Assembly: GCA_032158125.1 (NCBI GenBank)
Contig: JASKOT010000003.1
Location: 434,001-498,000 of the forward strand
Direction: 5' to 3'
DNA from: Papiliotrema nemorosa
Lineage: Eukaryota; Basidiomycota; Tremellomycetes; Tremellales; Rhynchogastremaceae
Length of the DNA stretch: 64,000 bases
Shown here: piece by piece, positions 44,315 to 56,275 of the stretch
Numbering within the stretch: the first letter of the stretch is position 1
Layout of the letters: each line of letters opens with the position of its first letter
Notes under the pieces: generated by a model
Told to the model about the DNA's origin: nothing
The model's database searches: none
Seen by the model: the letters and a program-made list of their open reading frames with translations, nothing else
Made by a program: the position numbers and the translations under genes

Positions 44315-45878
44315 ATGCTTGCCCTCTTCACTCTCTTCGCTTACCTCGCCTCGTCCGTGCTTGGGCTGCCCAACGTGACGTCCACGGAGTACTTCAACAA
44401 CCTCGCGTCCAACCTCACTGCAGCGGGGCTGAACTCGCTTCTGAACGCTTTGGTGGTTGCCAATACCACAGAGACTGGGCAAAAGTTGATCTCGGCCTTG
44501 TACTCCGACGGTCACTTCACCATCTATGCACCGGTCGATTCTGTGAGTCACACCCACGCATGACGCGGGCAAGATGTTATCCAAGGCGAAGGGATTGTGA
44601 GGGCTGACGTTAGGCATGGCAACAAAGCGGATTGACTGATCCTGCCGCTGATCAGAACTTGGTCTCTCTCCTGGCATATCATGTGAGTGCATGGATCGAG
44701 TTGATTTGGACTGATGATAGATTGTCACGGCCACTATCAGCTCATCCGATGTGGCTGATCCACGACAGCATACCATTGCGTTGACTGCGCTCAAGACGGA
44801 CGAGATGAAGTTGCCAGGTGATCAGACTCAAGTCATCGTTCTCGAGACTGCACCCAATGCTACGGATGGCGGAGAACCGCCAATTCTCATTCGAGGGGAC
44901 ACATACAATGCTACGAGTGTAGGCAAAGAGTCTGTATATGAGAATCTGAACATCCAACCTATTGACAAGGTGAGTCTATTGATACGACAACCATTGGGGC
45001 ATTATGTTGACCGTAGATACTCGCAATTGTACGTTGTATTCGTACTTTACAGCACTACAGAACACTAAGTACCAGCCTTCAGACCCTCTAAAGACCCTGT
45101 CTAGCCCCTTTTTAGCCCTCACAGCGATGGATGGAACCCCTGAATTCCTCAAACTCGCCTCTTCGCTCAACCTCAACGATACAATTCAAAATTGCGACGG
45201 ATGCACTTTCTTCGTCCCTGTCGACTCGGCCTTCTCTGCTATCTCGACCCAAGCACCTGGGCTCAACGATACTCAAAAGATCAACCTGCTCAAGAACCAT
45301 GTACGCGGGTTTGTAGACGGACATCATGGCTAATGGCAGATTCTCAATGGGACAGTGGCTTATTCACCAAGGATCAACCTCGGAGCGAGCTTTGTGACTG
45401 CCTCTGGACAGACTTTGGTCTTTGCGAACAATTCGACTGGAAAGTACCTCACTACAGGTACCGCCGCCGCGAAGATCGCCCGAGCAGATATTCCCGTATC
45501 GAACGGTGTCATCCATGTCAGTCCTGCCTCACTTCTATAGAGTGGACGAGTTTGTATTGACACCTTCAGTTGATTGATGCTGTTCTCCTCAACACCGACT
45601 CTGATGAAGGTCGAGCTCAAGAAGCGTAAGTCCCCGCATCTCACTTATAAAACCACAAATTGACGAGCAGCGTGTCATCCGCGTCGGATGCCGCTACGGC
45701 CGCATTGGGCGGAGTGACCGGTTCGATCGGTATTGCAAACGCAACGAGAACTTCGGCTAACCCTTCTGGTGCGCCTTCTGCTTCGTCCTCGGAAGGAGCG
45801 GGAGAGGCTAGATGGAACGTCGATTCAGCTACAAAGTTTGCTTTGTTGTCTGTCGTCTTGGGTGCCCTATGGGCGTGA
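44315..45878 (+). CDS. Secreted GPI-type protein with two fasciclin (FAS1) domains
   Basis: ATG 44315 starts a signal peptide (MLALFTLFAYLASSVLG). At least seven introns split the gene. FAS1 domain 1 spans TSTEYFNNLASNL, FTIYAPVD, NLVSLLAYHIV and ENLNIQPIDKILAI. FAS1 domain 2 spans TPEFLKLASSLNLNDTI, FFVPVDSAF, NLLKNHILNG and NGVIHLIDAVLL, the canonical FAS1 H2 box. Several N-glycosylation sequons are present. The C-terminus is Ser/Ala/Gly-rich, with a final hydrophobic segment (FALLSVVLGALWA) fitting a GPI signal. Such proteins mediate adhesion at the fungal cell surface. One internal intron lies very close to the next, leaving a 12-nt exon (ILAI), which should be confirmed by transcripts. 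Confidence 0.88.
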
Positions 45879-46329
45879 GACAATTCGAGGCAACAACAAC
45901 TATCCGTAATGAAGAAAATCACAATTGCTCACGACTCTGGATGATTCGATACGTATGAATACACGCACTTTTAGCTGATAATGATTAATGCATGATGATA
46001 GACATGCAGTGACTCGGACAGTGTCCTACTGTAGTTCCACGACACCCGTAATGTAGAGCCTTTCATCTCACGCGACTCTGCAAAGAGAGGGCAACAAGAT
46101 CAATGTACATACAGTTCATGATAGATTGTACGGTTGCCCCATGGCGAGATACATAAAATGCTGATATCACACAAGACGTGCACAGATTTTCAAGTGCTTT
46201 CCCAAAACGTCTCCGTATCCCTCTAACACAATCATCACATACACCCTCAGTCTACCTCGTTCTGCGGCTGCATATTCCCTCATTAATCATCGGTTCGTTT
46301 ATCATATTCTAGTCGTTCAGATCTCGTAA
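45879..46329. other. Convergent intergenic region
   Basis: About 0.45 kb of AT-richer 3'-3' spacer. No gene is seen. Confidence 0.5.
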
Positions 46330-49300
46330 TCATATCGTTAAACCATCGAAAATCCTGTCCATCAGCGCTGACCACCAACCACGCTCGCCATCACCCACAT
46401 TAGCTTGCCAGCCCATCCTGTCCATCCATTCCGTGACATTGTTAACGTCTTTGTGTCGAGGTAGGTCTCTTCGATTTTTCAATGATCTGACTCGCTTGGC
46501 AGTCATCACTGCCCGTGCTCGCCGCTTCTCGCGTCGTACTTGACGCTCCACCTCGTCTTCTTCTGAGTCATCCGACGACGACGTGGCTTCGGAATCGGAA
46601 GGTAGAGGTATATCTTTGGCTCGAAGTAGATCCTTGTAGTATCCCCGCACACGAAGGAACAGTTCGTCCTCTGTCTCATCAGCTTGTCGGGCCCGATGCG
46701 GACGTCTGGGCTCACCCCAATGCGACATGGCGTGATACACCTCTGAACGGGCTTTGCAGAATCGGCCCATGAAGAATTTTCGAGGTAGATCTTCTGGTTC
46801 GTCTTCTTCCGGAGCGCTCTCTGATGAATCACGTCTTCTTCTTCTCCCTTTGACCTTCTTAACCTGCTCCAGTAGCTTGCCCTTCGTTTTCGTATTGGGT
46901 CGTTTCCGCGCATCATCGGATGACTCGCTGTCGCTCCCGCTGTCTAGCGGTTCGTGCGTTTCCTTGTCGTAAGGCGTCCCTTCGAGCGTGATCTCCCAAT
47001 GACTAACTCTACCTGACATATGGCAAGCGTCACAGCCATCATGCGTAAACTCATTATGCATCGTCTGCGCATTAGCCGGAACCTCGTTCACCATTCGCAC
47101 ATACATGAAATATCGGGAAAGCCTGCAAGGCCTGAACAAACTCTGTCCGCCAGATCTGCGATCTGACCCGCGAATCTCGGTGACCTTGGATCAACCGTCG
47201 AAGATCGTGGATGAAAGGTGGAAAGTATTCCGCAGCTTCGCCCTTGAGCGGAATGACAGAAGGGCCCTTGATGACCAGCATGACAAAGTATTGAAAGACG
47301 ACCTTGAACTTGAACTCGGGTGTTTGATTTCGGTCGTTGGAGAATTGAGCAGGGAGTTGAGCGGTGACTTCATCTCCATCGTCGACGATGAATTCATCCT
47401 CGTCAGAGTCCTCAGCCGCCGAATCAGAGGTAGCCGATTCAACGTCGATCGCATCCTCCTCCTCTTCGCTCTCAGAAGTGTCCTTTTCGATGCCCATCTT
47501 CTTCTCCTTCAGCTTGCGCAGTTGACGTTGAAAGGCAGTCTCCTTTGGCTTATTTCGAAGTCGGGATTTGGTCTTGAACCGCTCGGGCTCATCCATCTCA
47601 AGGTCTTCAATTGCCACAGAACCTCCTTTCCCCTCATCATGATCGCTGCTTGAACTGGCATGTCGTCTCTTCCTTCGCTCTGCTTTGCTCCTCTCCGTCC
47701 TCTCGTTCGCCTTGGCCTTCCCTTTTTCCTTCTCCTTTCTCAGAGAATCTCCCGTTGCCGGTTGCTTACTTCGATGGGAGAGATCGGTTGATTTGCCGTT
47801 GGCTCTTTTCGATTCTCGTCGAGGGACATTATGCTCGTGAATGTCGTCTACTTGCACTGTAACTTTCTTCCGCTCAATGAGAGGTCTCAGATCGAGCTCC
47901 GGTAAGACGTCATCGTCATCGTCATCGTCTTGCACTTCTGGCTCGCTGGGTGGTCCGGCACTCAATCGGCTGGCCTGAATCGTTGTCTCCTTCGAAGATT
48001 TCCCGACAACAACTGGAATCGGCGGTGTAGTGACTTGACGAGCTCCGCTGCGCCGAGTCGCTCCTTCAACTGGAGCCGTACGCTTCTTCGGAGTAGGCAT
48101 TACCTCCTCTGCCGAGCTCTCCAAGATGACAGCTTCGCGTTCCGGTGGACCTTGCGTGTCCTTGCTGTAGTCCACTCTGGCACCTCGGCTATGTTGACTT
48201 GCGCGCTCCTCGACCTCGACTGTCTTCCGCTTCCTGTGCCGCTCGCTTGACGGGACCGGTCCAGTCGATGACGGTCCTGGTGCAGCCTGTTCTGCGTCTT
48301 CGAGCTCTGGCTCTTTCTCTCCTTTCTTCACAGGCGACAACCTTGGTCCACGCCTTGGTCCGGTAACGCCTTGTATAGTACCGACCCGAGACTTTGAGAC
48401 AGGAGAAGCGTTTGCTAACTCCAAAGGATCAGAAGCGACTGATCTCTGCCGCTTCTTCCCCGTAGATGGCGGGATGACGAGTGGGACATTGTCTTCGTCG
48501 TTCGAAACTTGACTTTTTCCGCCGGCCTCATCATCCGAGACAGGGTCGCCGAGCGTGAACTCCGGCTCGTCGGCTGGTGGGACATCGCCTCTTGGCGGAG
48601 GAGGAGGTTGGGATTGTTGCGTGGAAAGGATCGACGGGGAACGAGAGGGAACTTCCACATAAGGCTTGAGCTTTTGCTTTGATAGGCTGAAATATTGGTG
48701 AAGTGGGGACCGAGCAGCAACGGGGGTTCGGGAGGACGAGGCGGTGCCGTTGGATCGGCGAGGAATGGAGAGGGAAGCAGGCTTGGTAGAGACACGTTTG
48801 GCGATCCTTTTGCGTGGGGGTGGGTCTGACGGGGAAGGATCAAATTCGATCACATCGTCTGCTCCTCCAAATGAGTCTGGCGGTTCTTCAAGGATAATGA
48901 CGTCTCCCTGATCGTCCACCGGTATAGGCGTATCTTCGTCCGAACCACTCGCAATATCAATCACCGCTTCGACCTCATCATCCGCTTCCTCATCATCGCT
49001 ATCTTCATTCGGTCGATACCTGACCGGCACAGACATCGTAGATTCAGGTCGGATTTTGGGGTCTGGTCGACGTAACCTGCTCCTGTCGGTCACTCTCCTC
49101 CTCTTCATCGGGCTCAACGCTTCCTCCTCATCCTCCTGATTGTCGTCGCCTTCCCCGCTGTCCTCGCTGCCGTCCTCCTGGTCATCACCAACATCCTTCT
49201 GAGTCATTTTAATCCCAGCTATTCCCTCCGATCCCTCGCTCTCCGACTCCGACTCGTAGACTGGTTTCCTTCCTCGTGGCGGTCGGGTGGAAGAACCAGC

Positions 49301-49375
49301 TGGCCATCGTGTCTCTGGCGTGGATGGCTTGAAATGGTCTTCTATCCGAGTTTGCGCTCGAGTGCGCCGTACCAT
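46330..49375 (-). CDS. DUF4211-domain nuclear protein
   Basis: Two exons, 49375-47105 and 47064-46330, flank a 40-nt intron and give 1,001 residues. The first ~650 are highly charged and disordered, with acidic Ser/Asp/Glu clusters and basic NLS-like patches (PMKRRRVTDRSRLRR, RKRKTVEV). The C-terminal domain has FKVVFQYFVMLVI, YFPPFIHDLRRLI, SQIWRTEFVQALQAFP and, across the intron, THDGCDACHMSGR. This order (helical hairpin, then a C-x-x-C 'CDAC' motif) is that of DUF4211. The N-terminus carries QTRIEDHF at residues 8-15, a PIP-box-like peptide. A nuclear, chromatin- or replication-related role is inferred. The basic/acidic C-terminal extension is unusually long. Confidence 0.8.
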
Positions 49376-49894
49376 ATCTCCTAGTTTGAGCCTTTGACCA
49401 TTCGACCAGGTGGGATCTCGTTGGTGTGATGCCTTCCTCGTTCAAGGAATGAGGACATGAGGGGGGTCTACAGTACACCGTCAACCTCTTGTCCACAGGC
49501 AGGCGGTGGTCGCCGCCACTCAACTTGGAACTCTTGTTACCTCGACCTCGCCCTGACTTTGAAACTGTTTGACTGTCATTTGATAAACACATTCATGCTG
49601 CTCACGCAGACGGATGCTCGGGGGGTACATGATGGTCATATGATGGTGAGTTTGGGCACTATCTGTTCCCCTCACTCAATGATGAATCTCGTCTTCTTGT
49701 CATCCTTATTCCATATCTGGGTAGAGATATACCTAGAGAGGAGGAGAACCACGGGCGCCCACTGTATCAGGGTTCTGACTACCAATATCATGAGAGACTG
49801 TGTGCTATTTGAGCTGACAGATAGGATGTTGATGATGCATAGCATACATAGTGATAAAGAAAGATCTGGCCTCTCAAACGAGGTGCGATGATAT
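49376..49894. other. Intergenic between two minus-strand genes
   Basis: About 0.52 kb, promoter of the DUF4211 gene and 3' end of the next. No supported gene. Confidence 0.5.
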
Positions 49895-50347
49895 TCACTT
49901 GACCAAAGCCAGCTCGATTCGGACATCGCACGGTCTGCCTTGCAAGAATCTCCTTTGGTCCAAGATCACAACTTCTGTCACCTGTACCCTCGGAGTCTCT
50001 GGAATCTCGCCCAGCAGCACTTTTCTGGCCAGATCTAGAAACCCCTGTCCGGTAGGCGAGACAGCCTCACGCGGGGTGACAGAGCCACCGGTCCGGAAAG
50101 ACGCCTCCGCGATATCGAGCAAATTGGGGGCTTCCTCTAACTTCACATCGGGATGAGGGAAGATGAGGTATCGATCATAGGGATTGATCTTTGGGTGGAG
50201 ATAGCCGTCCTCGTCATGTAAGGGAGGACACCATTGCGTCGGGATGGTCATTCTGATCTTCTTCGGGAGGTCTCGAGCAATCTCATGACGAGGCGTGTGG
50301 CCAAAGGGCGAGGAGAGTTCGTGAGCCAGAGTAGGGAGATGAGGCAT
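49895..50347 (-). CDS. Small protein of unknown function (150 aa)
   Basis: A single exon from ATG 50347 (MPHLPTLAHELSSPFGHTP) to a TGA at 49895. The composition is that of a folded, non-repetitive protein. RHEIARDLPKKIRMTIP, PPLHDEDGYLHPKINPYDRY and the C-terminal PRVQVTEVVILDQRRF look like conserved segments rather than random sequence. I recognise no family, signal peptide or membrane helix. Pro, Arg, Leu and charged residues dominate, in a manner seen in small mitochondrial or translation-related proteins, but this is only an impression. The long empty 5' region upstream supports an independent transcript. Confidence 0.6.
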   Translation of the reverse strand: MPHLPTLAHELSSPFGHTPRHEIARDLPKKIRMTIPTQWCPPLHDEDGYLHPKINPYDRYLIFPHPDVKLEEAPNLLDIAEASFRTGGSVTPREAVSPTGQGFLDLARKVLLGEIPETPRVQVTEVVILDQRRFLQGRPCDVRIELALVK

Positions 50348-51155
50348 CTTTGATAGTATAGAAGCGGGCTGCGACTGGATGGGCTAATGCAGGTCTTGTT
50401 GTTCAAAGGTTGGGGAAGATAGGACTCATCTAGGCGTAGGAGATCCAGGATATGTCTGCGAACTGGGACTGCAACAGATCTCCCTGAGCGACATGAAGGG
50501 ATAATCCCCTATCTGGCCAAACGCGTGTCATACCTCGACCTCCTTCCTTCTGGATCGGCTGAAACGCGTAGGATCGCTTTGCGTCCCATCTCTCGGATTC
50601 TTCGACATTCGACTGTGGTTTGTGCAGGGAACTGAATGAGCCCTTGAATGTACCGTTGAGGTAGACTCACACGTGTGAAGCGCTGCATACATGGGTCATA
50701 CATCTGTTTCGCGATGGCTCTTGAGGATCATCATGGGTATCATGATCTGCAAATGTCGTCGAGTTTGCCAGCGGAGCCGTAGGTAACGCTGGCACGCCAC
50801 GCCAGAGGTGCGGCTGAATCGTACCACAGACCAATTAGTGATGCATCTATGCCGTGTGTCCATCACACGCCTTGTACACCAGGATAGTTACATGTCTAGT
50901 AGCCATGCATACAGGTAAGGGCCTTAGAAGGATGCAGCGCCAAAGCCATCAGACCAAAAGGCAGTCGCGCGACTGTGAGAGCGGTTTGTGTCTCGGCGTC
51001 ATCATTCACCCTCGCACACCTCTGCCATCCATCTCCATCTCTGCCTTGCATCGACCCAATGTCACCTCTGCTCGACCATCCTTTCATACTCTAGCATCTG
51101 CTCGCACAAGCTATATAATAGGGCTCTCAATAGCACCGTACCACTGCTCGACTCG
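50348..51155. other. Divergent intergenic region
   Basis: About 0.81 kb, with a TATATAA at 51112-51118 serving the plus-strand gene. ACGCGT occurs twice (near 50520 and 50570). No tRNA or gene is recognised. Confidence 0.5.
51112..51118 (+). promoter_or_regulatory. TATA box of the GRAM/VASt gene
   Basis: TATATAA lies 38 nt upstream of the ATG at 51156 in a CT-rich context. The short distance implies a very short 5' UTR if it is used. Confidence 0.45.
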
Positions 51156-54100
51156 ATGCCCAGCCTTTTGTCCCGGTTCAAGCGTTCTCCTTCCCGTTCA
51201 TCCGATAACTCCTTCGACGAATTTCACTCACATCCCGAACACGCTAGACAGCGTCGCGAATCCACCGCGTCTTCTTCTATCCTCGTTCCTTCCACCGAAA
51301 CGGAGGAAGAGGATTTTCCCCGTAGCACCACCACAACTAGTCACTCGTCATATTCTCAGCATCCCGCTTCTCCCATCACTAACCTCAACCGATCAGGAAG
51401 CGTATTCATCGAGGGGGTCCCCAACTCTTCGCCGAGCAAGCATCAAAGTGATCTCAGTTTTTCGTTTGGAAAGAAAAACGTCCCTTCGCCCCTGGTTGTA
51501 CCGTCTTCGGGACTGAAACCAAGTCTGGGAACACCCAAGTTGGTCTTGACGGAAGAAGGGAGCAACAGTCCACACTCGTTCACTGATAGTCCTGGACCCG
51601 GAACGAGTCCTACACCTGGTTCGTCTGACCTTTCTGCACTCGGTCTAGGATTAGGGGAAACCATCTCTAGGCGAAGCTCGAATGTAAGTGTTCTCTTCGT
51701 GTTCGAACCTCTGAGTCTGGCTGACATACTAGACTGGGGAGCGGAACCTAGAAACGCCGACTTTCAACAGCCCACAACGAGGCAGTTCCACTCATAGGCA
51801 CACGGCGCAAATGAACGGCCCTTCTACAGCTAGTACAGATGTGTACCTCTCGGAAGACACTAGGCCTCGTTCCGGATCCATCTTGTCCTCCGGCGGTCTC
51901 CGTTCCCGGTCTGGATCCATAGTCGATCGTCGTAGCCACAAACACCATTCCCCCGTGATCCCCTCGGCCGTCCTCAAATCTTCCGACGATTCGCGGAAAA
52001 AGAAGAAGGGCAAGAAAGGGAAGAAGGAAAGGACGCGATCTGTATCTTCCGCTGTTTCAGGCGCAAATAGCTCTATAGCTGCTGCGTTGGCCAAGTCGGG
52101 TCTTCAGATCGCCTCGCCCGTTGATGCGGACATCTCTTCGGCTCAATCTACCAGCAAGAGAAATTCGCGAAGAAGCCCGTATCTGGTCAGAGGACCACAA
52201 ACGGATGATGATAGCTACATGAGAGCTGAGGGGGACGATGAGGCTAGTCGGTTGGATATCCACGATTTCGAAGATGATGAGGACGATGAGGAGGACGAGT
52301 CCGATAGTGATCTGGAGGACCATCTGCCGGTGACTGGCTTTGCGGTGGCCAGCAATCGAAGACAACACGAGTTTCATGCAATGTTTCCAGCGGTCGACGA
52401 AGGGGACTATCTGATCGAAGGTGGGGTGTTCGACATATTAAAAGAATGACAAGCTGACACTTTAGATTATGGTTGTGCATTGTCCAAGGACATCTTGGTG
52501 CAGGGTCGGCTGTATGTGTCCGAGAACCATCTGTGCTTCCACGCCAATATTTTTGGATGGGTCACAGATGTACGTTACGTTACACTGCGCATTCGTGATG
52601 CAGCTTATATCCCAGCTGGTCATACCGTTCACGGAAATTCGAACCATAGAGAAGAAGATGACTGCACTGGTCATCCCTAACGCGATAGGAGTGCAGACTA
52701 GAGACGCCAAGGTGAGGACCTATATCGAGTCCAGGTTCTAACCCCAGTACACCTTCGCCTCGTTCCTCTCAAGAGACTCGACGTTCGACGTCATGATGAA
52801 CATATGGCGACTATGCAACCCGAACGCAGTCATGTCAATTACCTCGTTCGTCCCTACAAACGGGTCCAGGCCACCTTCCATGCTGGACGAACCGCCAGGT
52901 ACGGCAGCGACGGTGCCGTCTGCGCAGAAGTCGCCCAACAAGGGAGGTCATGCCAAGACGGACTGCGCTTGCGGAAGGGATGGCAAACACTACGCGGAGA
53001 CGGCTATGGATGCGATCTTTTACAGCACACCGGAGAAAACGTATAATCTCATGTTTAACAGCGAATGGTACAAGAAGTTCCTAAGCGAGAATCAAAAACT
53101 TAGAGGTCAGTCCAGAGACACTGATCGCCGATAGTCGTAGCTGAGGATCCAGATGTCGAAATGTCGGATTGGCACGTTTCTCCTGAAACGAAGAACCTTA
53201 TAAGATCCTTGTCATATATTAAACCGCTGAACGGCTCGATCGGACCGAAACAGACGAAATGTCATATCACAGACGAACATCAACACCGCGACTTTGACAC
53301 ATACATCACCATGCTCACGACCACTAAAACACCGGATGTGCCTAGTGGAGGGGTTTTCAGCGTCAAAACCAGATCGTGTATCACATGGGCTGGACCCAAC
53401 TCTACCAGAGTGCTCGTCACGACTGCAGTAGAGTGGACCGGCAAGTCTTGGGTAAAGGGTTAGTCAAATAATTCATTGTGTGCAGGATACTAACCCTTTT
53501 CAGGGATCATCGAGAAGTCGGCAATAGAAGGCCAGAAAACATACCATGAAGATCTAGAAAAGGGTATGAAGGCATACATGAAGGAACACTCTGTTGAATT
53601 CGCCGGCCACGATGGAGACATGGACGACGTGGAAGATGTGAAAACTGTCAATGTGGAAGAGAAGAAACCTACCGAGGCAGCGGCTTATGCGGCTCAACAA
53701 CGGAAAGAACGACAAGAGCGAGATTATTGGTCGATGCAGGGTGGGCTTGACCGTATTCTGTCCGGAATGGGTTCGATCGCTATGGGTCTCAAGGCAGTTT
53801 TCGACGCTTTGACGAATATCATTTCGGACATCCCATTATCAAAGGAAACACTGCTTGCGGTCATCATTCTCATCCTGGTTGTCAGTAACATTTACACCTA
53901 CTTTGCGTTCAAAACGACAAAGGAGAGCGTCAGAGCTAGGCGAGCGAGGAAATTGGGTAACGGGTACGACGGACTCAGTGCCGAGAATGACATGGAGGAA
54001 GCATTGAGAAAGATTTTGAGGGAGAGAAGCAGGACTCCCAAGGAGGAAGCGCAGGATTTGGAGCGAATGCTGGACGGGGTAGAAGAGAGGTTGAACAAGC

Positions 54101-54183
54101 TGAGATCGGCTACACGGACCATAAGAGTGGAGAATGGTGAAGCGAGGCGAGACGGCCATACGGGACTTGATGATCTGGACTGA
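51156..54183 (+). CDS. GRAM/VASt-domain sterol-transfer protein (Lam/GRAMD1-like)
   Basis: ATG 51156 starts MPSLLSRFKRSPSRSSDNSF. About 400 Ser-rich, probably disordered residues precede the GRAM domain (CALSKDILVQGRLYVSENH, then FHANIFGWVTDLVIPFTEI). The VASt/StART-like domain follows: AMDAIFYSTPEKTYNLMF, then MSDWHVSPETKNLIRSLSYI and TITWAGPN-like segments, with introns after NQKLR and SWVKG. A transmembrane helix near the end (LLAVIILILVVSNIYTYFAF) anchors it in the ER, followed by a cytosolic coiled coil. Lam proteins move sterol between the ER and other membranes at contact sites. The order disordered-GRAM-VASt-TM fits Lam1-6. Which orthologue cannot be decided. Confidence 0.9.
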
Positions 54184-54396
54184 GTATACATGTCGTTTTA
54201 CATTCTAGTTCAAGGTGTGTCTTTTATCATCATGCATCAAGCGTGATAGATGGTTTAGATGGAGGGGTTCGAATAGGCGTGCCGCCTCGGCCCTGATATC
54301 ACTGGCTAGGCACGCGAGTGGGATGAACGCGCGTCACCTCTTGAAAGGTGAATGACTGGAAACCATTCAACTGATCATACCCATTAGACATTCACC

Positions 54397-55809
54397 ATGG
54401 CAGACGATAGCGTACCTCTTCCGTATCCGAATCTCAAGGTCCCACAATGGTACTACCAGCTATCCTCCGTCCCCCGTCTGAAGGAAGAGGCCAGTACATC
54501 TTTCTGGAAAGCCATCGAGGCGGATGGTCAGTACCCTTCAATGCGGTATTCGCAAGCTGACTGGAAAGAGATGGCACCGTATTTGAGATTCATCGAATCG
54601 ACAAATTCTCAACTGCTCGAGACATTACATGAGAAGAACGAAAAGCAGCTCAAAGAGTTTGAAGATAAACTCAAACAGGCAGAGGAGAAGGAGGGCGAGA
54701 GTGAGATTTCAGATTTGTTGAGGAAAAAGGCAATGTATCTAGTGAGGATAGGTGATAAGGTGAGTCTACTTCCCGCTGGGTTGTAATATTCATTCGACGA
54801 GCGGGATGGCTCTTGTCGTGCCATTTGTGATGGCGCTTACTGCAGGAACGAGCGGTGAAAGCTCTGGATGTTGCGTTAGGGAAGACTGCCGGTCTGGGAG
54901 CTAGGATCGACCTTGTCCTCGCTACTGTCCGTATTGGGCTGTTCTACTCGGATAACGATCTGGTCACTGTACATATCGCAAAAGCCACCGAGTAAGTGCC
55001 CGCTCGCGAGTCGCGCAAGATTGGTGCTGACGTATAGCTTGATAGAATCTGGGGGAGACTGGGATAGGAGAAACAGACTCAAAGTGTACCGAGCGCTGCA
55101 TCATTTATCCATCAGGAATTTCAAAGAGGCGGCAGAGCTACTCATCGATTCCTTGTCGACATTTACAGCGACAGAATTGATGGAGTATGAGGAGTTTGTG
55201 GGGATGACCGTTCTTGCTGCTGGAGTGGGATGCGACCGAAAGGGGATCAAAGCGAAGGTGAGCGCGCCTTTGTTGATGCTCCTGTTCAGAACGAAATTGA
55301 TCGCTTAGATTTTGTCGAGCTCAGAAGTAACTGGATGTCTGGCGCAGATCCCTCAATTGGCCAGTATGGTTGATTCGCTCTACAAATCCAACTTTTCCCA
55401 ATTCTTCACCTCCCTTGCCGAAGTCGAACAGAACTACCTGCTCACCAACCCCACTCTTGTCCCTCACGCACGATTCTACGTCCGAGAAATGCGAATCAAG
55501 GGATACTCTCAACTGCTCGAATCGTATAGGTCCCTCACGCTGGAAAGGATGGCCAGGTCATTTGGCGTTTCAGAACAATTCATCGATTCCGACTTGTCCA
55601 AGTTTATTGCTCTCGGCAGGATCAACGCGACGATCGATAAGGTCGATGGGGTCATCACGACCAACAAGCTGGCTTCGCAGAACAAGACAGCAATGTACGA
55701 GCAGATCATCAAGCATGGTGATATTCTTCTAAGCGGTGAGTGGAACGGCCGGATCTCGATGATTAGGCTGATGTCAGATATCCAAAAACTGCATCGAGTC
55801 GTGGGATGA
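54397..55809 (+). CDS. RPN7: 26S proteasome regulatory subunit Rpn7
   Basis: Five exons, 54397-54759, 54846-54991, 55038-55257, 55309-55735 and 55778-55809, sum to 1,188 nt and 395 residues, close to the usual length. The N-terminus shows LPYPNLKVPQWYYQLSS. Helical repeats follow (RRNRLKVYRALHHLSIRNFK). The C-terminal PCI domain includes HARFYVREMRIKGYSQLLES, LERMARSFGVSEQFIDSDL and RINATIDKVDGVI. Rpn7 is a lid subunit of the 19S regulatory particle. The last exon encodes only SDIQKLHRVVG after the intron beginning at 55736. Reading through that intron would give an alternative short tail, which the family pattern disfavours. Confidence 0.96.
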
Positions 55810-56275
55810 TCGAAGGTCGTCGTGTATAAGGCTTGGTAGACCTCATGCATCGATTGTAGCATCAGCTTAGTCATCGGTTGGTCACAACTTGGCTGGTCAT
55901 CGAATGGTCTTGGGCGATGGGGTGAGCCGAACCGTCTTGCTATGGAGGCATGCGCCATACCTTCCCGCGATCAGGTTCACTGCTCGTATCAGTAGCTGAA
56001 ATGCGGTACTCCAACGACTGGTTTCGTACTGAAAACTGTACGGCACATCAAGAAATAGTGTCTGGACTACAAGGACGCTCTCGCGTTCATGGAAAGCAAG
56101 GACCCGTCTGATTGGGAAAAGTGGATGAGTCGCAGCTGGAACAGACAGCTTTCGCTCGAAGCTGGGCAAATCCAAGGTGGAAGGCTGAACGATCATGCTG
56201 GAGTCACTCTAATTACTCTAAACAGATCACTCCGAATTGAACACACCGGACTATATACTGGGACCCGTTACCCGT
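55810..56275. other. Convergent intergenic region
   Basis: About 0.47 kb between Rpn7 and the oxidoreductase gene. Several short ORFs lack support. Confidence 0.5.

Noticed and set aside
50510..50580. Two further ACGCGT hexamers
   Set aside because: They lie 0.6 kb from the nearest start in GC-rich DNA without pairing at short distance; chance occurrence is likely.
54260..54290. GGTTCGAATAGG resembling a tRNA T-loop
   Set aside because: Flanking bases do not form the T-stem, acceptor or D-arm; no tRNA can be folded here.
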